DNA from: Lysobacterales bacterium UBA5700
Lineage (GTDB): Bacteria > Pseudomonadota > Gammaproteobacteria > Xanthomonadales > Xanthomonadaceae
DNA: 10,206 nucleotides
Direction: 5' to 3'
Assembly (NCBI GenBank): GCA_002420085.1
Contig: DIHI01000025.1
Coordinates: 11,223-21,428 of the forward strand
Shown: one piece after another, positions 1 to 7,569 of the stretch
Layout of the letters: each line of letters opens with the position of its first letter
Position numbering within the stretch: position 1 is the stretch's first letter
Translations under genes and position numbers: made by a program
Notes under the pieces: model-generated
Seen by the model: the letters and a program-made list of their open reading frames with translations, nothing else
The model's database searches: none
Told to the model about the DNA's origin: nothing

Positions 1-711
1 GAACGGATGCGTCCGCTGACCGAGCACACGCCCAAGCCACTGCTGCCGGTGGCCGGCAAGCCGCTGATCGTCTGGCATCTGGAAAAACTGGCCGGGATCG
101 GCGTGCGCGAGGTGGTCATCAACACCAGTCATCTGGCCGATCAGTTTCCGGCGCTGCTCGGCAGCGGCCGCGACTGGGGCCTCGACCTGCACTACCTGCA
201 CGAAGGCGAGCAGCCGCTGGAGACCGGCGGCGGCATGCTCAATGCCCTGCCCTGGCTCGGCGCTGCGCCGTTCCTGGTGATCAACGGCGATGTCTGGACC
301 GATTTCGATTTCGGTCTGCTGCCGACCGAGCCCGATGGCCTGGCCGAACTGGTCATGGTCGGCAATCCCGAACACCGGCCGCTCGGTGATTTCGCCCTCG
401 ACCACGGGCACCGGCTGCGCCTGGATGGCCCGACCCGACTGACCTATGCCGGCATCGGCATGTACCGTCCGCACCTGCTCGACGACTGGCAGCGAACGCT
501 CGGTGCCGAATTCACCATCGACCCGGCACGACCGGCTCGACCGTGCTTTCCGCTGGCACCCCTGCTGCGCGCCGCCATCCGGGACGATCGCGTCGCCGGC
601 CGGCTGCATACCGGCGCCTGGACCGATGTCGGAACCCCTGAACGTCTGGCGGCACTGACTGCCGAGATCACCGCCGACAGCCGCACTTCGGAAGCCATCC
701 GCCGTCCCTGA
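1..711 (+). CDS. murU: MurU-like N-acetylmuramate-1-phosphate uridylyltransferase (5' partial)
   Basis: This is a sugar-1-phosphate nucleotidyltransferase (GT-A-like Rossmann fold). In the MurNAc recycling route MurU converts MurNAc-1-P plus UTP to UDP-MurNAc in the cytoplasm, bypassing early, fosfomycin-sensitive peptidoglycan synthesis. The window opens inside the N-terminal nucleotide-binding signature: ERMRPLT followed by PKPLLPVAGKPL. The reading frame is open to base 1, so the Met at base 7 is internal and roughly ten residues (the usual LAAGxG part) lie upstream. Further signatures are ETGGGMLNALPWLG, the metal-binding NGD (INGDVWTDFDF), YAGIGMYRP and a C-terminal AWTDVGTPERL. The 236 visible residues fit MurU (about 223-240) better than the longer glucose- or mannose-1-P transferases. 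In pseudomonads the kinase amgK is the partner and would be expected just upstream, outside the window. Another small-sugar nucleotidyltransferase of the same family cannot be excluded. Confidence 0.82.
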   Translation, partial: ERMRPLTEHTPKPLLPVAGKPLIVWHLEKLAGIGVREVVINTSHLADQFPALLGSGRDWGLDLHYLHEGEQPLETGGGMLNALPWLGAAPFLVINGDVWTDFDFGLLPTEPDGLAELVMVGNPEHRPLGDFALDHGHRLRLDGPTRLTYAGIGMYRPHLLDDWQRTLGAEFTIDPARPARPCFPLAPLLRAAIRDDRVAGRLHTGAWTDVGTPERLAALTAEITADSRTSEAIRRP

Positions 712-715
712 GTCG

Positions 716-754
716 GCCGACCGAGGGTCAGGTGAGGGTCAGGTGTCGGTCGGC
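716..754. terminator. Hairpin between convergent murU and hda
   Basis: GCCGACCGA (716-724) and TCGGTCGGC (746-754) form a perfect 9-bp inverted repeat with a 21-base loop. It covers the last codons and stop of hda and lies just after the murU stop, where the two genes converge. This is the natural place for a bidirectional terminator. Neither side has a T-tract, so a classical intrinsic terminator is not shown. A 3'-end stabilising structure or Rho-assisted termination is equally possible. Confidence 0.4.
723..744. repeat. Perfect 11-base tandem duplication at the hda stop codon
   Basis: GAGGGTCAGGT occurs at 723-733 and again, head to tail, at 734-744. The hda stop codon (TGA on the minus strand, 739-741) lies within the right-hand copy. 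The minus-strand ribosome meets a stop in the first unit, so gain or loss of a unit would not change Hda. It forms most of the loop of the inverted repeat at 716-754. Confidence 0.9.
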
Positions 755-1533
755 GAGCCGTCCGGGGGCACGGCCTCGCCGGTGGCTGCCCCGCCTGCCG
801 CCGCTTCGCCGGCCAGCATCACGCGAGCCTGGGTTTCACGCGCGAGCAGGTCGCGGACGAACGGCACGGTGATCCGACGCCCGGCCGCCAGGCTCTCGCG
901 ATCGAGACGGTCGAGCAGGCGGGCCAGACCGGCCAGATCACGCCCGACCCGGGCGAACAGATAGTCGAGCACCGGCTCATCGAGATTCAAACCACGGCGA
1001 TGGGCACGACCGACCAGCACGGCACGACGCCCCTGATCGTCGAGCATCGCCACCGAAACCTGGGTGCATTGGCCGAGTCGCGAGCGCAGGTCGGGCAATG
1101 CCAGATCGAGTGCCGCCGGAACCACGCGGGCGGCGTAGACCAGCACCGTCGATCCGCTGCGGGCACGGTTGTGGAAATCGAACAGGGCGATTTCGGCGGC
1201 ACGCTGACCGGCAACCGCATCCAGCCGATCGAGACAGACCAGGTCATTGCCGTCGAGTCCGTCGAGGGCATCGGCCAGTCCGTGGCCGACCTGACCGACC
1301 CGGTCGAGATCGAGGTAGACCGCCCGCCGGCCGGCCTCGACGGCATCGGCACAGGCGGCCAGCAGCAGATGGGTCTTGCCGCAGCCGGACGGACCGGACA
1401 GCATCAGCCAGTCGTCGCGACCTCCGCGTGCCGACTCCGACAGCAGCCGAGCGGTGGCCTCACTGCCGACGAAGGTCTCGAAGCGCTGATCCGGCGGGTA
1501 GCGCAAGGCCAGGGGCAGTTGCGGCACGCTCAC
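739..1533 (-). CDS. hda: DnaA regulatory inactivator Hda
   Basis: Hda is a DnaA-related AAA+ protein. Bound to the DNA-loaded beta clamp it stimulates hydrolysis of DnaA-bound ATP and so prevents re-initiation of replication (RIDA). The 264-residue product has the expected parts in order: an N-terminal clamp-binding motif QLPLAL (residues 5-10), Walker A GPSGCGKT (47-54), a Walker B-like LVCLD (98-102), the box holding the arginine finger LPDLRSRL (146-153, probably Arg152), and a DnaA-like lid ending near VPFVRDLL (223-230). There is no DNA-binding domain IV, which separates it from DnaA itself. The start is GTG at 1533, overlapping the upstream permease stop in GTGA. This start places the clamp motif at the extreme N-terminus, as expected. 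Walker A is canonical, unlike the degenerate loop I recall in E. coli Hda. An Ala/Gly/Pro-rich tail of about 25 residues extends past the usual end. Confidence 0.9.
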   Translation of the reverse strand: MSVPQLPLALRYPPDQRFETFVGSEATARLLSESARGGRDDWLMLSGPSGCGKTHLLLAACADAVEAGRRAVYLDLDRVGQVGHGLADALDGLDGNDLVCLDRLDAVAGQRAAEIALFDFHNRARSGSTVLVYAARVVPAALDLALPDLRSRLGQCTQVSVAMLDDQGRRAVLVGRAHRRGLNLDEPVLDYLFARVGRDLAGLARLLDRLDRESLAAGRRITVPFVRDLLARETQARVMLAGEAAAGGAATGEAVPPDGSPTDT

Positions 1534-2693
1534 GCCGTGGGCGTCTCCGGCTTGTCGGTCGGCTCGGGCTCGACCGGATCGACATCGCCATCGGATGCGA
1601 TCAAGGTGTCCGATGGCGAATCCCCGGCACCGTAGAGATGGCTTTCGAGGTAGCGCCGATGCAGATCGCGCAGTCCGACCATCGCCACCGCCGCCACCGG
1701 CAGGGCCAGCAGGACGCCGAGGAAACCGAACAACTGGCCGCCGGCCATGATCGCGAAGATCACCGCGACCGGGTGCAGGCCGATCCGGTCACCGACCAGC
1801 CAGGGAGTCAGCAGGAAACTTTCCAGGGTCTGACCGAAGCCGAACACCAGCAGAACCAGGACCACATGCAGCAGGTCGCCATGCTGCACCAGGGCGGCGA
1901 TCAGGCCGGCGCCGATGCCTACGATCGCGCCCAGATACGGAACGAAGCTGACCAGGCCGGCGCCCATGCCGATCAACAGCGACAGCTTGATACCGGCCAG
2001 CCACAGGCCGAGTGAATAGATCGCACCGAGCGCCAGCATCACCGAGAGTTGGCCGCGCAGGAATGCGCCCAGCACCTGATCCGACTGCTCGGCCAGGCGG
2101 ACCACGGTCGGCTCCAGCGGTCGGGGCAGCAGTTCGCGCACCCGCGCCAGCAGGCTCGGCCAGTCGCGCATGAAGTAGAAGGTGAGCACCGGGATCAGTG
2201 CCACCGTCGCCAGCCAGGCCAGGATCGCCAGGCCGGATTTGGATATGCCGCCAAGGATCGTCGCCGCCAGGCCGCCGGCCTGCTGCCAGTGGCCCTTGAG
2301 CAGATCCAACCAGCGCTGAGGATCGACATAGGCGGCAATGGCGACGCCGGTCCGTTGCTCGATCCAGGGCAGCAGGGTATTGGAGATCCACCCGGCATAG
2401 GCCGGCAATTGCTGCACGAGGTAGGCGATCTGGCCTTCCAGCAGCGGGATCAGGATCAGCACCAGAACCACCACCGCCAAGGTCATCAGGACGAACACGA
2501 TGGTGACCGCCCAGGTCCGCTTGGCACCGTGCCGGGACAGGCGTTCGACCAGGGGTTCACCCAACCAGGCGAGCAGCAGCGAGACCGCGAATGGGGTCAG
2601 GATCGGCGCCAGCAGCCAGAGCAGACCGGTCAGGATCAGACCCAGTGCGAGGTAGTACCAATGCCGGGTATCGTCGGGAATGGGGGCGATCAT
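1530..2693 (-). CDS. AI-2E/PerM-family inner-membrane permease
   Basis: The 387-residue protein belongs to the AI-2E transporter (PerM/TqsA, UPF0118) family. Hydrophobic spans are visible near residues 12-45, 62-84, 153-175, 215-234, 238-269, 274-286 and 307-341, with a long soluble stretch around 88-150. Family-typical sequence includes SFVPYLGAIVGIGAG (249-263) and GLHPVAVIFAIMAGGQLFG (305-323), followed by a small-residue-rich helix. The last 35 or so residues form a hydrophilic Asp/Glu/Pro/Thr tail, probably cytoplasmic and disordered. The ATG start (2693) overlaps the upstream stop as ATGA, and its own stop overlaps the hda start, so co-translation with both neighbours is likely. Pseudomonads also keep a perM-like gene beside hda (recalled). 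Substrate is unknown: family members have been linked to AI-2 export and to Na+/H+ antiport, and neither can be assigned here. Confidence 0.85.
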   Translation of the reverse strand: MIAPIPDDTRHWYYLALGLILTGLLWLLAPILTPFAVSLLLAWLGEPLVERLSRHGAKRTWAVTIVFVLMTLAVVVLVLILIPLLEGQIAYLVQQLPAYAGWISNTLLPWIEQRTGVAIAAYVDPQRWLDLLKGHWQQAGGLAATILGGISKSGLAILAWLATVALIPVLTFYFMRDWPSLLARVRELLPRPLEPTVVRLAEQSDQVLGAFLRGQLSVMLALGAIYSLGLWLAGIKLSLLIGMGAGLVSFVPYLGAIVGIGAGLIAALVQHGDLLHVVLVLLVFGFGQTLESFLLTPWLVGDRIGLHPVAVIFAIMAGGQLFGFLGVLLALPVAAVAMVGLRDLHRRYLESHLYGAGDSPSDTLIASDGDVDPVEPEPTDKPETPTA

Positions 2694-3250
2694 GGGCGAT
2701 CCTTTCGTTTGGCGATGCGGGCCTTGCAGCTCCAGCGGACGACATAGTCGAGTCCACTGATGGCCGTGAGTGCCGCCGCCAGCCAGATCAGGCCGGTTGC
2801 CGCCACCCCCGGTTCGATGGCGAACGCCAGCTTGGCCATCACCAGCAACACCAGGATGATCTGGACGGCGGTCGTGAACTTGCTGAGCAGGGTTGGCTGC
2901 GCCTCCAGCGGGCCGATCAGGACATTCCAGGCAACCGCCCCGGCGACGATCACAAGATCACGGCCGAGCACCAGCAGGAGCAGCCAGTCGGGCAGCGCAC
3001 CCGCGCTCCACAGGCCGACGAAACAGGCAGCCAGCAGCAGTTTGTCGGCGATCGGGTCGAGCAGGCCACCCAGTCGCGACTGCCAGCCATACCGTTTGGC
3101 CAAGCCGCCGTCGAGGGCATCGGAGAGCCCGGCGACCAGGGCGACCACCAGGGCCGGAGCGAACTGTTCGCGATACAGCAACCACCAGAGCGGCGGCACC
3201 AGGCCGATCCGGGCCAGGGTGATGGCGTTGGGAAGAAACGCCCAATTCAT
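2690..3250 (-). CDS. CDP-alcohol phosphatidyltransferase (PgsA-like)
   Basis: This 186-residue integral membrane enzyme has the CDP-alcohol phosphatidyltransferase signature D-x2-D-G-x2-A-[R]-x8-G-x3-D-x3-D with exact spacing: Asp44, Asp47, Gly48, Ala51, Gly61, Asp65 and Asp69. The usual Arg is replaced by Lys52. Supporting sequence is the N-terminal LPNAITLARI (6-15) and the later SKFTTAVQ (123-130). Several hydrophobic helices and the length match PgsA, which makes phosphatidylglycerol phosphate from CDP-diacylglycerol and glycerol-3-phosphate. The housekeeping pgsA of gammaproteobacteria commonly lies beside uvrC, so this copy may be a paralogue with another alcohol acceptor, and I leave the symbol blank. 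It starts at ATG 3250 in an ATGA overlap with DUF2066, and its stop overlaps the permease start. The basic C-terminus (KARIAKRKDRP) probably faces the cytoplasm. Confidence 0.85.
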   Translation of the reverse strand: MNWAFLPNAITLARIGLVPPLWWLLYREQFAPALVVALVAGLSDALDGGLAKRYGWQSRLGGLLDPIADKLLLAACFVGLWSAGALPDWLLLLVLGRDLVIVAGAVAWNVLIGPLEAQPTLLSKFTTAVQIILVLLVMAKLAFAIEPGVAATGLIWLAAALTAISGLDYVVRWSCKARIAKRKDRP

Positions 3251-4299
3251 TCGAGCATCCGGAATTCAGCGGGTGGCGACTGACTGTCGTCGGCGCGCAG
3301 CACCGGACCGGTCTCAACCAGATGCGCGAAGCCTTGCAGACCGACCGCCAGATCCAGTTCCACGATCAGCGCGTCGCCCTCGGCGGCCACCGGCGTGACC
3401 TGACGAACCGGACCGAGGCCACGCAGATAGCCGATCAGTCGCGGGTAGTGGTCGGCGCTGCGAAGGCCATGCACCCGAACCACGAATCGGCCGGATGGGC
3501 CTGCCGCCGCCAGTTCGGCGAACCGGCGTGCCAGACGATCGGCGGTGCCGGCACCGGCCGCCGCCAGCAGGCTCCGGGCATCGGGGCCGGATTCCGACCA
3601 GCGGGCCAGTTCGACGCCGTGCTCGCGCAAGACCCACTCGGCACGCCAGCCACCATCGGCACGGTACAGCCGACCGAGCAACTGGGCGCCGCCCGGCGAA
3701 CGTGCCAACAGGGCATCCGCTGCTTCGAGATCATCGCGCCAGGCAGCCTGGACGCCGAAATTGTCATCTTCCGGGCTGCCCTCGGGCAGGGCGAAACGAA
3801 TGCCGCGTGCGAAGCCGGCAGCCCGCAGTGCCTCGACCGCCGCGCCCTGGGCGGCATTGACCAGTCGCGGCCCGCGACCATCGTCGATGGCCAGCCACAG
3901 CATCGGGGTCGGACGCGGCAACGGCCAGACGACCAGGCCGAGTTCGGCCAGCAGGCCATCGACCCGAACCGGATCGAAATCGGCGATCAGGAAATCCCGG
4001 TAGATTCGCTCGCCGCCCTCGCCCTCGAAGCCCTGCCGGTAGCGGGTTGCCAGGACCAGTTCCGGAGCGCGCTCAAGCGCCTCGGCGACACCCGGTCCGT
4101 GCAGCGCATCGGGCAGTCCGGTCAGTCGCACCAGCACCCGCGCCAGCGCGGCCCTGAGGGCCGGTCCAGCATCGTCCTCGGCCTGACTGGCGACCGGCGC
4201 TTCGGCACTGTACAGCGACCCGCCCGACTCCTGGGCGATGACCGGCCAGGCCAGCGCCGCCAAAATCAGTCCGAACAGGCGGCCTCGAATGGTGACCAT
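3247..4299 (-). CDS. DUF2066 family exported protein
   Basis: The 350-residue product has an N-terminal signal peptide, with basic residues in MVTIRGR, a hydrophobic LFGLILAALAWPV core and probable cleavage after VIA (residue 22). The mature protein begins QESGGSLYSAEAPVASQ, followed by an Ala/Leu/Arg-rich region with RVLVRLTG (54-61). This pattern and the position upstream of perM/hda match the DUF2066 family, whose biochemical role is unknown. It is probably periplasmic. I chose ATG 4299 over the in-frame GTG at 4314 because a GGAG sits nine bases before the ATG, the GTG overlaps that ribosome site, and the ATG gives a clean signal peptide. It is the first gene of the overlapping block DUF2066-pgsA-like-permease-hda. 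I found no convincing promoter in the 110 bases before it, so read-through from the acylase gene is possible. Confidence 0.75.
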   Translation of the reverse strand: MVTIRGRLFGLILAALAWPVIAQESGGSLYSAEAPVASQAEDDAGPALRAALARVLVRLTGLPDALHGPGVAEALERAPELVLATRYRQGFEGEGGERIYRDFLIADFDPVRVDGLLAELGLVVWPLPRPTPMLWLAIDDGRGPRLVNAAQGAAVEALRAAGFARGIRFALPEGSPEDDNFGVQAAWRDDLEAADALLARSPGGAQLLGRLYRADGGWRAEWVLREHGVELARWSESGPDARSLLAAAGAGTADRLARRFAELAAAGPSGRFVVRVHGLRSADHYPRLIGYLRGLGPVRQVTPVAAEGDALIVELDLAVGLQGFAHLVETGPVLRADDSQSPPAEFRMLE

Positions 4300-4308
4300 C
4301 GCGTTACG

Positions 4309-4312
4309 CTCC
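4309..4312 (-). promoter_or_regulatory. Ribosome binding site of the DUF2066 gene
   Basis: GGAG on the minus strand lies nine bases upstream of ATG 4299. It overlaps the alternative GTG (4312-4314), which would put the ribosome site inside the coding region, so it decides the start. Confidence 0.6.
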
Positions 4313-4354
4313 ACAGGTCTGCATCGAAAAGGAACGCGAATGGTGCCTCAGCCA

Positions 4355-4383
4355 GGGCCGCCGCGTCCAACCCGCGACGGCCC
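4355..4383 (-). terminator. Hairpin between the acylase gene and DUF2066
   Basis: GGGCCGCCGCG (4355-4365) and CGCGACGGCCC (4373-4383) pair over 11 positions around a 7-base loop. Read on the plus strand there is one C-A mismatch. In a leftward transcript the same position is a G-U wobble, so the whole stem pairs, which suggests it works in the minus-strand RNA. It begins 27 bases after the acylase stop codon. No T-tract follows directly; a short TTCCTTTT comes some 20 bases later. It may terminate or attenuate acylase transcription before the DUF2066 operon, or protect the acylase mRNA 3' end. Confidence 0.45.
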
Positions 4384-4409
4384 TGACGGTCGCTCGTCAA
4401 CCGCCCGGA

Positions 4410-7286
4410 TCAGGGCCGTCGGATCGGAGTGAAGGTCTGCCACTGGTAACGTCCGGTCAGCAATTCGACCGATCGGAAACGCAGGGGATTGGCATCATTG
4501 GTCAGCCAGCGCGGCAACATCGGCTCCAGATAGAAGGTATCGCCCGGAACCGCACTCACCCCGCTCGGCCATACCGACTGCCCGCGTGGTCCGTTACGGC
4601 CCACCTCGACCACCATCCGGTTGGTCGGGCCGCTGCCGAACATGAAGCCATTGACGCCGCTGGCGGTGACGGCGTGCGAGGACGCATCGACCGTACCGAA
4701 GCCGCCGTCGGTGGCGACACCCGGCAGACCGGGCAACAGCGCCGGGAAGCCGTCGAAGGCCGGCGGCACGCTGAACGGCGGCCCGAGCGGCGAATCGAAC
4801 ACGATCCGATGCAGGTAGCCCCAGCGATAGTCGCTGATCGTGGTGCTGCCACCGAAGGCGGCCGCGAACTCCGGCCCGGCCAGGCGATCGAGGGCATCGC
4901 GCAGAGCCAGCAGCATCGCCACCTGAACCTTGACCGGCCCCTCGCCGCCAGCGAAGAACCGCACCCCGGAGGCCGACACGCCGCCGTTCTCGACCAGACG
5001 CTTCAGGGCCGTCATGCGCTGGGACGAGGGCGGTGCGAATGGCTGCAACTGTGGACCGAGCGCGGCCAGCAGGGTGTCGCGGGTGAAGCTGGAACGCCAG
5101 ACGCTGTAGACCGTGGTGGCGACACTGGCGGTGATTTCCGCCTGTGACAGGCTGCCGGTCGGGTCGCCATCGTGGTCCTCGCTGTCGAATCCTTCGAGGA
5201 TGCCGGTCTTGGCCTGATAGTCGAGATCGGCCCAGGCGTACAGGTAGTCCAACGCCGACCCAAGCCGAGGGTCGGCAGCGGCGGCGGCCAGTTCTGGATC
5301 GGCATGCTCGGCCTGGCCGGCCAGCCACGCCTCGATCAGGCGCGGAGCGAAGAATTCGGCATCGAGCAGGCCGACATCGGCCTGGACCTGGGCCATGTCC
5401 TCGGCCGTGACCTTGCCGTCACCCTCGCTGAACAGTCGGTTCAGACGCGCGGTAATCCGCCCGGCCCGGAAACCGGAGGCATAGCCGGGATTGAGGTAGT
5501 AGATGCCGGGAACGTCGGGATGACGATCATTGAGCGGATCGTTGTCGAGCGTGTTGCCGATCGGATCGTTGTTGGCATTGACGAACCAGCCGTTGACCGG
5601 ATTGACCACCGACGGCATCGCCGAAGCGGGATAGATCTGATACGGCAGCACCTGACCCGGCTGTGGCGTGGTGACCGGCAGCCACTCGAACAAGCCGAGT
5701 TGACCGTCGCGGATGAAGAACGGTGGCAGCACCCGGCTGTTGCCGGCCAGATCGCTGCGCACCGGCATCTCGCCGCTGGTGAAATAGGCCAGATTGCCCT
5801 GGCGATCGGCGTAGGCCCAGTTCTGCGAGCCGAAATCGAAGCGCTCCAACCCCTTGCGGAACTCATCAAGGGTGCGGGCCTTGTTCCAGAGGTAGAAGGT
5901 TTCCAGTTCGCGGGTCGGACTGAAGCCGGTGAACTGGACACTGAGCGCCTGGCCGTCGTCGAGCGCCTGGACGATCGGACCGTTGTTGCGGCGCGGCACG
6001 ATCAGGGTGACGTCCTGATTGGCCAGCACGGTGTTATCGGGGACGCCGTCGCCGATCACATTGGCGAACCACTGCTGCGGCACCGGGATGACGTGTTCGG
6101 GCTGGCCCTGGAACAGCGTGCTCAGTCCACTCGGCGAACTGGCATCCGGCACCAATTGTTCGAGATAGACATCGGTGACATCGAGCGGATTGGTGGTCGG
6201 TCCCCAGGCGATGTTGCGATTGTGGCCGACGATCACGAACGGTGCGCCGGCAAAACCGCTGCCGATGGCATCGTAGCCGGGTGAACTGATCCGGGTCGGA
6301 TAGAAGGTGCTTGGATGGTCGAGGGTGAGATGCGGGTCGTTGGCGATGATCGGATTGCCGCTCACCGTCAGCGCCCCGGCAACACCCCAGTTGTTGGAGC
6401 CGCGTGCGGTGCGGTCGCTGTCGAGGAGAGTGCGCAAGGTGGGCGCCTGGCTTGCCGATTCGAGGTAGCGGCGTGCCAGTTCGTAAGCAGCCGGTGCCAC
6501 TTCGATCGGCGAATCCACTGCCGCTGCCGCCGCAGTCGCGGCCGTCGCCCCGGAAACACCGGCCTTGGGTGGCGTGGCCGAACCACCGTCACCACCGGAA
6601 TCGGGCACGGTCGAGGCCGGATCGAACGGCTGACTGCGGAACAGATCCTCGAAGAACAGCGCCGCGCCGGCCTGCGGCCCGAGCGCCTGCTGGAAGGCGC
6701 CGAGCCGCTGGCTGTTGGCGATGTCGTCGAGGTCGAACGACAGACCGAACGCGATCAGCTTGCCGACATTGATGCTGTCGATCACCTGCCAGGGACGCAC
6801 CGTCGTGATCTCGATCGCGTCGTACTCGGGCGGCAGCGGCAGCCGGGACCGTTCGAGGAAGGCATTGACGCCATCGGCATACGCCTGCATGGCCGCCAGC
6901 ACGGCAATCGAGACCGAATCGCCGGCCTGGGCATCGGCTTGGAGCGCAGCCAGGGTGCGGGCACCGGAACGATCGAGTCCGATCGTGCGAAGTTGGACAT
7001 CGTTGGCCAGCGCGGCCGGACCGAGCAGTTCGGCCAGGGTGCCATCGGCGGTGCGCCGATTGACATCCATCTGGAACAGTCGGTCGCGGGCGTGGATATA
7101 GCCTTGCATGTAGAACATGTCGTGTTCAGACGTCGCCTGGATGTGGGCGATGCCATCGACATCGCGGGTCACCCGGACCGGTGACTGCAAACCCGGCAGA
7201 CTCTGGGCGGCAGCCAACACCGTCGTCGAAAACAGGCCGGACGCCAGCAGTGCCAGGGTCAGCCGGGCCATCATTGGATATCGCAT
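4410..7286 (-). CDS. Penicillin acylase family (S45) Ntn-hydrolase, secreted
   Basis: This is a self-processing Ntn amidohydrolase of the penicillin acylase/AHL acylase superfamily (958 residues, longer than most members). It opens with a signal peptide ([19 protein letters not shown], probable cleavage near VLA-AAQ). The alpha-chain signatures are [13 protein letters not shown] and [20 protein letters not shown]. The precursor should cleave between Gly296 and Ser297 in RGSNNWG, making Ser297 the beta-chain N-terminal nucleophile. His319 in NDPHL falls exactly at beta position 23, as in PvdQ-type enzymes. Asn572 or Asn573 (FVNANNDP) is the likely oxyanion Asn. Later family blocks are [16 protein letters not shown] and [12 protein letters not shown] 7286 is chosen for its strong GGGAGGT site and signal peptide; in-frame codons upstream look non-coding. 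An Ala/Gly/Ser-rich stretch (residues 224-264) precedes the cleavage site. Mature enzyme should be periplasmic. Substrate (beta-lactam, N-acyl homoserine lactone, acyl-peptide) cannot be told from sequence. Confidence 0.88.
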   Translation of the reverse strand: MRYPMMARLTLALLASGLFSTTVLAAAQSLPGLQSPVRVTRDVDGIAHIQATSEHDMFYMQGYIHARDRLFQMDVNRRTADGTLAELLGPAALANDVQLRTIGLDRSGARTLAALQADAQAGDSVSIAVLAAMQAYADGVNAFLERSRLPLPPEYDAIEITTVRPWQVIDSINVGKLIAFGLSFDLDDIANSQRLGAFQQALGPQAGAALFFEDLFRSQPFDPASTVPDSGGDGGSATPPKAGVSGATAATAAAAAVDSPIEVAPAAYELARRYLESASQAPTLRTLLDSDRTARGSNNWGVAGALTVSGNPIIANDPHLTLDHPSTFYPTRISSPGYDAIGSGFAGAPFVIVGHNRNIAWGPTTNPLDVTDVYLEQLVPDASSPSGLSTLFQGQPEHVIPVPQQWFANVIGDGVPDNTVLANQDVTLIVPRRNNGPIVQALDDGQALSVQFTGFSPTRELETFYLWNKARTLDEFRKGLERFDFGSQNWAYADRQGNLAYFTSGEMPVRSDLAGNSRVLPPFFIRDGQLGLFEWLPVTTPQPGQVLPYQIYPASAMPSVVNPVNGWFVNANNDPIGNTLDNDPLNDRHPDVPGIYYLNPGYASGFRAGRITARLNRLFSEGDGKVTAEDMAQVQADVGLLDAEFFAPRLIEAWLAGQAEHADPELAAAAADPRLGSALDYLYAWADLDYQAKTGILEGFDSEDHDGDPTGSLSQAEITASVATTVYSVWRSSFTRDTLLAALGPQLQPFAPPSSQRMTALKRLVENGGVSASGVRFFAGGEGPVKVQVAMLLALRDALDRLAGPEFAAAFGGSTTISDYRWGYLHRIVFDSPLGPPFSVPPAFDGFPALLPGLPGVATDGGFGTVDASSHAVTASGVNGFMFGSGPTNRMVVEVGRNGPRGQSVWPSGVSAVPGDTFYLEPMLPRWLTNDANPLRFRSVELLTGRYQWQTFTPIRRP

Positions 7287-7291
7287 CGTGG

Positions 7292-7300
7292 ACCTCCCTC
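7292..7300 (-). promoter_or_regulatory. Strong ribosome binding site of the acylase gene
   Basis: GAGGGAGGT on the minus strand ends five bases before ATG 7286. It is the best Shine-Dalgarno match seen in the window and fixes the acylase start at the signal-peptide methionine. Confidence 0.8.
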
Positions 7301-7353
7301 CGAAGTTTCGGGCCGGCACCGGCATCGGTCGGATGCAGCGGCCAGGACGCCTG

Positions 7354-7359
7354 ACTATA
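7354..7359 (-). promoter_or_regulatory. Candidate -10 element for the acylase gene
   Basis: TATAGT on the minus strand matches the sigma-70 -10 consensus at five of six positions and stands out in very GC-rich DNA. It would give a leader of about 60 bases. No good -35 lies 16-18 bases upstream (ATCGTT at 17), so the call is tentative. Confidence 0.4.
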
Positions 7360-7428
7360 GCGCAGAGCGGATCGCCAACGATGACAGCAGCCCGGTCCGA
7401 GTCGACGGAGTCAGACCGGCGGCGGCAG

Positions 7429-7452
7429 GTCTGCCGGAACTGCCAGGCAGAC
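7429..7452. repeat. 7-bp inverted repeat in the divergent region
   Basis: GTCTGCC (7429-7435) and GGCAGAC (7446-7452) form a perfect inverted repeat with a 10-base spacer, near the middle of the divergent region. It could be a regulator dyad serving either side. Chance occurrence in GC-rich DNA is possible. Confidence 0.5.
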
Positions 7453-7536
7453 ACCGGCAAGCGCCGGGTTACCGACTGCCGGGTCGATGATCCATCACTG
7501 CCGCAGGCATCTGGTCAGGTCTGCACGCGGACATAC

Positions 7537-7569
7537 CGACCGACCCACCAGTGGGCAAGGTGCCGGTCG
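7537..7569. repeat. Nested inverted repeat upstream of purM
   Basis: The outer arms CGACCG (7537-7542) and CGGTCG (7564-7569) enclose an inner pair CCCAC (7544-7548) and GTGGG (7551-7555) with a 2-base centre. It abuts the next inverted repeat, sharing base 7569. It lies upstream of the probable purM transcription start, so a DNA-level role is more likely than an mRNA leader structure. Confidence 0.45.

Noticed and set aside
4395..4400. TTGACG as a -35 element for the DUF2066-hda operon (minus strand)
   Set aside because: No acceptable -10 lies 15-19 bases downstream; the region is the GC-rich hairpin.
5148..5186. Asp-rich stretch of the acylase ([13 protein letters not shown], residues 701-713) as an EF-hand
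   Set aside because: The spacing of acidic residues around the Gly does not fit the 12-residue EF-hand loop; metal binding of another kind is possible but not shown.
1530..7286. A quorum-sensing module made of the acylase plus an AI-2E permease
   Set aside because: The AI-2E family name does not predict substrate, perM-like genes beside hda occur without acylases, and the acylase substrate is unknown.
7287..7460. A 58-residue N-terminal extension of the acylase
   Set aside because: It is Arg-rich, unlike the family, and would bury the signal peptide and the strong ribosome site at 7292-7300.
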